A stretch of 37,950 nt of DNA from positions 1-37,950 of the forward strand of contig REED01000133.1 in assembly GCA_007695225.1 (NCBI GenBank). Reading direction: 5' to 3'. The translations under genes and the position numbers were made by a program. Below, in pieces: positions 32,453-37,950 of the stretch. The stretch's first letter is position 1. Each line of letters begins with the position of its first letter. Origin of the DNA: Gemmatimonadales bacterium. Lineage in GTDB: Bacteria; Gemmatimonadota; Gemmatimonadetes; Longimicrobiales; Gaopeijiaceae. The notes under the pieces are model-generated. The model made no database searches and was not told the DNA's origin. It saw only the letters and a program-made list of their open reading frames with translations.

Positions 32453-34723
32453 TCAGCGGGATCGCCCCCTTCGTCCCCGTTTCTTCTTCCCTCCCCCCTT
32501 CCCCTCCTTCTCCCCCGACTTCACTCCCTTCTTTCCTCCCCTGGATCGTCCCCCTCCACCCTTCGATCCCTGGGCGCCTCCGGAAGCGCTGGGGGTACCT
32601 TGCCCCTTGGGTCCCTCCGGTCCCTCCAGGAGCCGGAAGTCGATCTGGCGCTCCTCCTTGTCCGCTCGTACCACCTGGACCCTGACCCGGTCTCCGATCT
32701 GGAACCGTCGCTTGCTCCGGTCTCCCACCAGGGCGTAGGCCTCGGGGAGGAAGTTGTAGTAGTCGTCCTCCAGGGAGCTCACATGAACCAGCCCCTCCAC
32801 GAACACCTTGTCCAGGAGGACGAAGAACCCGAAGGCCGTGACCCCGGCGATGGTTCCTTCAAAATCATCTCCCAGATGCCGGCGCATGTACTCGATCTTC
32901 TTCATCTCCACCGAATCCCGCTCCGCCTGCTGCGCCAGACGTTCCCGCTCGCTGCACCGTTCCGCGATTTCCTCCAGCGACTCAGCCCAGCGTTCCGGAG
33001 CCGACTTCCCCTGGATGAGGCACTGGGTCATGACCCGGTGCACCACGAGGTCAGGGTACCGCCGAATGGGCGAGGTGAAGTGGAGATACGCCTCCGAAGC
33101 CAGGCCGAAGTGACCCAGGTTCTCCCCGGTGTAACGCGCCCGGTTCATGGAGCGAAGGACCACGGTGGAAACCAGATTCTCCTCACTCCGGCCCCGCACC
33201 TTGTCCAGAATCTGCTGGAGACGTTGTGGCCTAACCTTCTTCTTGGGAAGGCTATGGCCAAATGGCAGAAGAAACTCTCGCAACTCCTCCATCCGGTCCT
33301 CGGCTGGCGGCTCGTGGATCCGGAAGGGGATGGGAAGCTTCCGTGAAACGGCTTCCGAAGCCACCACCTCATTCGCCAGGAGCATGAAGTCCTCGATGAG
33401 GCGATGGCTGTCCAGGGTCACGACCTTCTGGATGTCCATGGGTGCCCCATCCGAGTCCAGGATCACCCGGGCCTCGGGAAGATCGAAGTCCAGCGAGCCC
33501 CGCTCACGGCGACGGGCGCGGAGTGCCTTGGCCAGCCGATTGAGATTCCGGATGGCGTCGTCGGTGGATTCATCCACCGATCCTTCCTCTGCCAGGATCC
33601 CGTGGACCTGTTCATAGTCAAGACTGTGTCGGGACCGGATCCAGGTCCGGGCCATCCGATGGGCTCGTATCGCTCCTCCCCCATCGAGCTCGACGAAGAG
33701 GGAGAGTGCGAAGCGGTCCTCGTCGGCCCCCAGGGAGCAGAGATCCGTGGAGAGCCGGTGGGGGAGCATGGGAACGACCTGGTCTACCAGGTACACGCTG
33801 GTTCCTCGTCGCAATGCCTCCAGATCCAGGGCCGATCCCTCGGGAACGAAATGGGAGACATCGGCGATGTGGATGCCCACCTCCCAGAGATCATCCCCGA
33901 TGGGACGGATGGAGAGGGCATCATCGTGGTCCTTGGCATCCGAGGGGTCGATGGTGAAGACGAGGAGATCGCGATGGTCCTCGCGCTGGCTGGTATCCTC
34001 CATGCGGCCATCGATGGCCCGGGCCTCCTCCTCCACCTCCGGAGGAAAGGCTCGGGGAAGCCCATGTCCATGAAGGATGGCCAGAACATCCACCCCCGGC
34101 TGGTCCATGGCTCCCAGGACCAACTCCACCTCTCCCACCGCGTTGCGCTTCGTGCTCCCATACTGGGTCACCCGGACCAGGACCACATCGCCCTCGACGG
34201 CCTCCCCCTCTGACCCCTCGGGAATCACCACATCCCTGGAAATCCGCCGATCCATGGGGGTGATGAAGCCGAGCTGGCGACTCCGGTGATACCGCCCCAC
34301 CAGGGTGGGTCGGGAGCGTTCCAGGATCTTGACCACTCTCCCGGTAGGATTCCGTCCAGGGGGGCGCCCCTCCACACGCACCACCGCCCGGTCACCATCC
34401 ATGGCCGTATCCTGATGGCGAGCCGACACGAAGATGTCCGTTTCGCCGGGCTCATCCGGTACCAGGAAGGCATCCCCACTCCGTATGACGCGGAGTTCCC
34501 CCACCACCAGATGGATCTTCCCGGGGACCGCATAGCGGTTTCCGCGATTCCGATACAGTTCTCCTCGGGCCTCAAGTTCCTGGAGGAGAGCCCGGAACTG
34601 TCGGTACTCGTTCTTGGGAACGGAGAGGGCATGGGCCAACTCCTTTGGCTTGAGAGGCCCACGGGACGACTGCTTCAGGGCCTCGCGAATGGCGGAGAGT
34701 TCGGGAAGTTGGGAATCCGTCAC
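32453..34723 (-). CDS. rnr: Ribonuclease R (RNB-family 3'-5' exoribonuclease)
   Basis: RNase R degrades structured RNA from the 3' end and helps in rRNA quality control and trans-translation. The 756-residue product has an N-terminal winged-helix region (KPKELAHAL), then cold-shock OB domains and the RNB catalytic domain. The metal-binding aspartates lie in FTIDPSDAKDHDDALSI near residue 255. An S1 domain follows (FEGTIAGVTAFGFFVLLDKV). The final 60 residues are a lysine/arginine/glycine-rich tail, as in RNase R rather than RNase II. The start is GTG, with GGGAG ten bases upstream. The preceding gene ends 43 bases away. Confidence 0.95.
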   Translation of the reverse strand: MTDSQLPELSAIREALKQSSRGPLKPKELAHALSVPKNEYRQFRALLQELEARGELYRNRGNRYAVPGKIHLVVGELRVIRSGDAFLVPDEPGETDIFVSARHQDTAMDGDRAVVRVEGRPPGRNPTGRVVKILERSRPTLVGRYHRSRQLGFITPMDRRISRDVVIPEGSEGEAVEGDVVLVRVTQYGSTKRNAVGEVELVLGAMDQPGVDVLAILHGHGLPRAFPPEVEEEARAIDGRMEDTSQREDHRDLLVFTIDPSDAKDHDDALSIRPIGDDLWEVGIHIADVSHFVPEGSALDLEALRRGTSVYLVDQVVPMLPHRLSTDLCSLGADEDRFALSLFVELDGGGAIRAHRMARTWIRSRHSLDYEQVHGILAEEGSVDESTDDAIRNLNRLAKALRARRRERGSLDFDLPEARVILDSDGAPMDIQKVVTLDSHRLIEDFMLLANEVVASEAVSRKLPIPFRIHEPPAEDRMEELREFLLPFGHSLPKKKVRPQRLQQILDKVRGRSEENLVSTVVLRSMNRARYTGENLGHFGLASEAYLHFTSPIRRYPDLVVHRVMTQCLIQGKSAPERWAESLEEIAERCSERERLAQQAERDSVEMKKIEYMRRHLGDDFEGTIAGVTAFGFFVLLDKVFVEGLVHVSSLEDDYYNFLPEAYALVGDRSKRRFQIGDRVRVQVVRADKEERQIDFRLLEGPEGPKGQGTPSASGGAQGSKGGGGRSRGGKKGVKSGEKEGKGGGKKKRGRRGRSR

Positions 34724-34766
34724 GGGTCTATGGCTCCCTGGCGAGAGAAACGAATGAGAAGGGGGA

Positions 34767-35732
34767 TCAGGAACGAGGCCGCGAGGACGGAGGAGACCGG
34801 GATCTCATCCGCACCCTGAATTGCCATTCATCCACCTCGGGCCCGGGGGCGAACCGGGATTCCAGAGTGATGGGAATGGCGGAGAGAGGTCCCGGATGGG
34901 CGGCGATCCAGACCTCCGCCCCGGAGATGAATCGGTTCACCAGGGCCACACCCACGAAGGTGGTTCCCGCCCGGAAGGCCTCATCACTCACCCGGATGAG
35001 GTTCCGGAATCGAGAGCGGGAGTCTTCCTGGCCCCGCCAGTCCCATGCCAGTTCGGGGGGAATGGCCCGACCCCGATAGTAGGCCAGGGCCTGTTGATAG
35101 GCCGGGTCCCCAACGTCAACCTCTTCGGCATCCGTGGGTAGGTGCAGATCCTGCGCAAGCCGCCAGATCATCCCATTGAACGTCCCCTCGTTGGTCTCGG
35201 GGTGCAGCGACTCCGCATCGGGCTGCCGGTCAAAACGTCCAGACGCCGACCATCTCCCCATCTGCTCATAGTAGGACCAGGGACCGTCCCTCCTCGGCCC
35301 TCCCCAGACAGGAGTCCGAGCCGTCTCCCAGGCGAGGTCCCGATAGGCGGCTCGGTGTCGGGCACCCTCTCGGCGCTGATGTATCATCCCCCCCAAGGCC
35401 AGGGCTTCGACTCCGGTGAAGATCCACCAGTGCCCGCGATCAGCACTTCGCTGTCCCCACCCGGGGACGACCAGGGACCGGACGGCAAGTCCCAGAGCGC
35501 CAGGGTCCCCTGGATCATCCGGCGGTCCAACCTCGTCAGAGAGGCCCCGGGTGGGGCCTACACCATTCCCCATCACCTGAGGGTGACTCCCCCACCCTCG
35601 CGTCGGTACACCGACAGGCGTAAGAATCGCAAACGAGTCAGGGGAGAGCTTCAGAGATGAATCCCACGGCGCCTCCGGGTCGGGAGTCCCCTGGAAGAAC
35701 AGAAGCGCCATGGCCAGCAGCGGACTCACCAT
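34767..35732 (-). CDS. Unknown exported or membrane protein with GWGQ motif (DUF5683-like)
   Basis: This 321-residue product has a short N-terminal hydrophobic segment (SPLLAMALLFF) that looks like a signal peptide or anchor. A central segment RSLVVPGWGQRSADRGHWW, followed by a hydrophobic helix, resembles the LLPGWGQ pattern of DUF5683-type envelope proteins. The C-terminal part (NLIRVSDEAFRAGTTFVGVAL) has another possible helix and ends in a basic tail. The frame is open well upstream, but there it is the shadow of the PorV-like gene. I chose ATG at 35732, 34 bases after that gene's stop. The function is unknown; the neighbour suggests an envelope role. Confidence 0.65.
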   Translation of the reverse strand: MVSPLLAMALLFFQGTPDPEAPWDSSLKLSPDSFAILTPVGVPTRGWGSHPQVMGNGVGPTRGLSDEVGPPDDPGDPGALGLAVRSLVVPGWGQRSADRGHWWIFTGVEALALGGMIHQRREGARHRAAYRDLAWETARTPVWGGPRRDGPWSYYEQMGRWSASGRFDRQPDAESLHPETNEGTFNGMIWRLAQDLHLPTDAEEVDVGDPAYQQALAYYRGRAIPPELAWDWRGQEDSRSRFRNLIRVSDEAFRAGTTFVGVALVNRFISGAEVWIAAHPGPLSAIPITLESRFAPGPEVDEWQFRVRMRSRSPPSSRPRS

Positions 35733-35766
35733 TGAAGCCAAGGACTCCCACCCGAAACGGACCTCA

Positions 35767-36783
35767 TCAGAATCGCACGCCCACCGTGAAGTGAATGGGT
35801 TCCTGCTGAGAGGCCAGTCCCCTCCGGGCCAGGGACCGGGCGATATCCAGTTCCAGCCGGTCAAACCGTATCCCCAGACCCACTGCAGCCGCCTCCAAGT
35901 GGTCTGCCTGGTCGGAGCCGGTGAGGATGTAGCCCCCCCGGGCGACGATGCGGTCCGTCGTGCCTGCGGAGAGTTCCGCTCCCAGGAGAAAGGCGGGATT
36001 TCCCGGATCCCTAACCCGATCCTCCACTTCAACCAGGGCGGTGAGAGCGAGTCGTTCCTCCTCGATGCTTCGTGCGAAGACTTCCATGGCCGCCGCAAGG
36101 CGAATCCGGGAGGGGAGAGGATCCGCCTGCTCGGCATTCTCCACCTGGAAACGGGGACCGAGGTGGGCCACCATTACCGCGAGGCGGAGGGGAAGGCGGG
36201 TCAGAGGTTGGCTCTGAATTCCCAGATCCACGGCGTAGGAGGAGCCGGCAGCCCCCCCCTCCGGACACTGCCCCCTGCAAGCCAGTTCAAACCGGACATG
36301 CTTCACATTCATCCCTGCTGCGATCCGGGGTCCGATCCGGGCCGCAGCAGAAAGCACGGCCTGATGGTTCCGGATGGAGAGGGAGCCCAGGACGTTTCCC
36401 ATCCCATCGGTGAGGTCCTGGGACCCCACGTCGAAGAGCTGGTAGGACACGCCCATGGTCCCGACACCGGGTCGAGGAAGGAGGACCGAGAAGGAAGTCC
36501 CGTCGCCCACCACATGATCCCCGCGGTGAAGAAGGATCTGCCGCTCCTCCAGTTCCGCGAGGCCGGCGGGATTCCAGAAAGCCGCCTCGGCGGAGGACAC
36601 CGCCGTCATGGCCCGCCCAAGACCCACGCCCTGAGCACCCACGGGCAGGAGAAGGAAGAGGGCACCCTCGTCCGCCCGGCCACGATCATCATTCCCTTGG
36701 GCCGCCGCCGGCGCCGCGAAAGCGAGCTGGAGGAGCGCCAGGAGCAGAAGCCCGGTAGGTAGAAATCGGTCAGGGCGTGACAT
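35767..36783 (-). CDS. PorV/PorQ (UPF0164) family outer-membrane protein
   Basis: The 338-residue product starts with a Sec signal peptide (GLLLLALLQLAFAAPAAA, cleavage near AQG). The mature start FLLLPVGAQGVGLGRAMTAV and AAFWNPAGLAEL is the hallmark of the PorV/UPF0164 family, whose members are FadL-like beta-barrels. The chain continues as alternating beta strands and ends in GVRF with a terminal Phe, the outer-membrane sorting signal. In Bacteroidota PorV is a type IX secretion part, but relatives exist outside that system, so I do not infer secretion here. It overlaps era by 14 bases, which suggests coupling, although the two functions look unrelated. Confidence 0.85.
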   Translation of the reverse strand: MSRPDRFLPTGLLLLALLQLAFAAPAAAQGNDDRGRADEGALFLLLPVGAQGVGLGRAMTAVSSAEAAFWNPAGLAELEERQILLHRGDHVVGDGTSFSVLLPRPGVGTMGVSYQLFDVGSQDLTDGMGNVLGSLSIRNHQAVLSAAARIGPRIAAGMNVKHVRFELACRGQCPEGGAAGSSYAVDLGIQSQPLTRLPLRLAVMVAHLGPRFQVENAEQADPLPSRIRLAAAMEVFARSIEEERLALTALVEVEDRVRDPGNPAFLLGAELSAGTTDRIVARGGYILTGSDQADHLEAAAVGLGIRFDRLELDIARSLARRGLASQQEPIHFTVGVRF

Positions 36784-37774
36784 CGTCCTCGGGAACGGAG
36801 AATCCCAGGCGGCGAAGGTGGGCCTTCTTTCTCCTCCACCCAGGGAGCACCTTCACCCACAGGTCCAGATACACCTCCTCCCCCAGGAAGTGCTCGATCT
36901 TCTCTCTGGCCTCGCGGCCCAGGGCCCGAATGGCTTCCCCCTTGTTCCCAATCAGGATCCCCTTCTGGGAAGCCCGCTCCACATAGAGGGTCACCTGAAT
37001 GTAGGTCTTCCTTCCATCCTCCCGATACTCTTCCACCTGGGCGAACACCGAGTAGGGAATCTCATCCCTGTAGCGCTCCATCACCGTTTCCCGAACCCGC
37101 TCCGCGACGAAGAAACGAACTGGGTCGGTGGCCACATCATCGGCCGGGTAGAGGAACGGCCCTTGGGGGAGGAGGGCCTCCAGGGTATCGAGGAGTTCCG
37201 CCACTCCCTCACCGGTCAAAGCCGAGACCCTGTGAACCCGGGCCTTGAGGACGTCCCGGGCCCACGCCTCCTCTCGCTCCATCGCCTCTTCGGTGGCCGC
37301 ATCCATCTTGTTCAGAACCAGCACCACCGGCGCTGCGGACTTCTGGACCGCCTCACGGATCCGCTCCCGGAGTTCAGGACGCCCCCGCTCCACCGGATCC
37401 AATACAACCACCAGCACGTCTGCCTCCCGGAGAGCCTCAAGGGCCTGTGCCAGAAGAGAACGCTGGAGGAGGTCCCGCGGTTCCAGGAGCCCGGGTGTAT
37501 CCAGGAAGATGAACTGGGCTCCACCCCGGGAAAGGAGTCCGGTAACCCGCCGCCATGTCGTCTGAGGCCGAGCCGTAACGATGCTCAGCGCCTGCCCCAG
37601 CATCGCGTTCATCAACGTCGATTTGCCAGCGTTGGCCTGGCCCAGGAGGGTCACGTATCCGGCTCTTGTCATGGACTCACTCGCACCCCCCCCATCCCCT
37701 GCCGCCTCGGGTTCCAGTGCTTCGGGCTCAGTCGGGATCGTGCCATCATCTGGGGACTTGGAGTTTGTCGTCAT
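36770..37774 (-). CDS. era: GTPase Era, 30S subunit assembly factor
   Basis: Era binds GTP and the 3' end of 16S rRNA during small-subunit maturation. The 334-residue product has G1 GQANAGKST, the G2-region RPQTTW, G3 DTPG, G4 NKMD and G5 SAL. The C-terminal KH domain contains ILIGNKGEAIRALGREAREKIE. An acidic, low-complexity N-terminus of 34 residues precedes TRAGYVTLLG, where most Era proteins begin; an ATG at 37672 would give that shorter form. Neither start has a clear Shine-Dalgarno. G1 is usually GRPNVGKS, so ANAG is a mild variant. It is the first gene after the rRNA terminator. Confidence 0.95.
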   Translation of the reverse strand: MTTNSKSPDDGTIPTEPEALEPEAAGDGGGASESMTRAGYVTLLGQANAGKSTLMNAMLGQALSIVTARPQTTWRRVTGLLSRGGAQFIFLDTPGLLEPRDLLQRSLLAQALEALREADVLVVVLDPVERGRPELRERIREAVQKSAAPVVLVLNKMDAATEEAMEREEAWARDVLKARVHRVSALTGEGVAELLDTLEALLPQGPFLYPADDVATDPVRFFVAERVRETVMERYRDEIPYSVFAQVEEYREDGRKTYIQVTLYVERASQKGILIGNKGEAIRALGREAREKIEHFLGEEVYLDLWVKVLPGWRRKKAHLRRLGFSVPEDDVTP

Positions 37775-37853
37775 AAAAAGAAACTAACGCCTCAGCCATC
37801 AAGGGTGGAGCAGCGGGGGCGGGCTGGGTCCCCTGGGAACCCCGAAACGCAAA

Positions 37854-37894
37854 CGACCCCCCGGCCTGCCCATGTGGGGCGGACCGAGGGGTCG
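37854..37894 (-). terminator. Terminator of the rRNA operon
   Basis: On the minus strand an 18-bp stem with one mismatch and two G-U pairs is closed by a CACAT loop. The outer seven pairs CGACCCC/GGGGTCG are perfect. It is followed by TTTGCGTTTC. It lies directly after the 5S rRNA and matches an intrinsic terminator. Confidence 0.88.
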
Positions 37895-37900
37895 GAATGT

Positions 37901-37950
37901 GAGGCCGGCGACGACGTACTCTCCCACCGAGCTGCCCCGGCAGTACCATC
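37901..37950 (-). rRNA. rrf: 5S ribosomal RNA, 3' end only
   Basis: Minus-strand bases 37950-37901 read GATGGTACTGC, then GGTGGGAGAGTA and end CGCCGGCCTC. This aligns with the last 50 bases of bacterial 5S rRNA (GATGGTAGTG, GCGAGAGTAGG, TGCCAGGC in E. coli). The rest of the rRNA operon lies beyond the right edge. The exact 3' end is estimated. Confidence 0.92.

Noticed and set aside
35733..36137. Upstream extension of the GWGQ protein frame by 135 codons
   Set aside because: It overlaps the PorV-like gene in another frame, and its Arg/Ser/Pro/Trp-rich translation looks like a shadow. A signal-like start at 35732 fits better.
37746..37949. 67-codon frame between 5S rRNA and era
   Set aside because: It begins inside the 5S rRNA and runs through the terminator hairpin, so it cannot be a real gene.

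Overview
The window is a 38-kb stretch of a GC-rich, diderm (LPS-bearing) bacterial chromosome. Every gene I can support lies on the minus strand, so transcription runs from high to low coordinates. The gene set combines a fused lpxC-fabZ, bamA, skp and Lol genes (an LPS outer membrane) with mcsA-mcsB-clpC and bshC, which are best known from Firmicutes. Together with PorV-like and TPR lipoprotein genes and the base composition, this points to Gemmatimonadota. That assignment is inference, made without a database search. It is core chromosome: I see no insertion sequence, phage, CRISPR array or other island.

Reading in the direction of transcription, the window opens at the right edge with the 3' end of a 5S rRNA and a strong terminator. 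Then come era, a PorV/UPF0164-type outer-membrane protein, an unknown exported protein with a GWGQ motif, and rnr (RNase R). A sigma70-like promoter next drives a two-gene unit: a GGDDF diguanylate-cyclase-like protein and a zinc-ribbon protein with long acidic repeats. A structured 360-base intergenic region follows. It holds a promoter and a long leader for prfB, whose coding region contains the classical programmed +1 frameshift.

From prfB the genes are tightly packed, often with 4-base ATGA or GTGA overlaps: prfB, lysS, lolC-type permease, lolD, mcsA, mcsB, clpC, bamA and skp. This places lipoprotein export, arginine-phosphorylation-dependent proteolysis and outer-membrane protein assembly in one apparent transcription unit. 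A 14-bp hairpin follows skp.

The lipid A block comes next: lpxD, lpxC-fabZ, lpxA, a Gfo/Idh/MocA oxidoreductase, a 44-residue membrane microprotein, lpxB, a DUF374 acyltransferase-like gene and lpxK. It continues into rlmH, a SAM methyltransferase, bshC (bacillithiol synthesis), a small PspB-like membrane/coiled-coil protein, murJ, uvrC and gltX. The left end holds a TPR lipoprotein, a hairpin and most of a tRNA-Gly(CCC).

The points most worth following are: the oxidoreductase between lpxA and lpxB (possibly 3-amino lipid A chemistry); the arginine kinase and ClpC genes between lol and bam genes; the prfB leader and its structured upstream region; and the GGDDF/zinc-ribbon pair.
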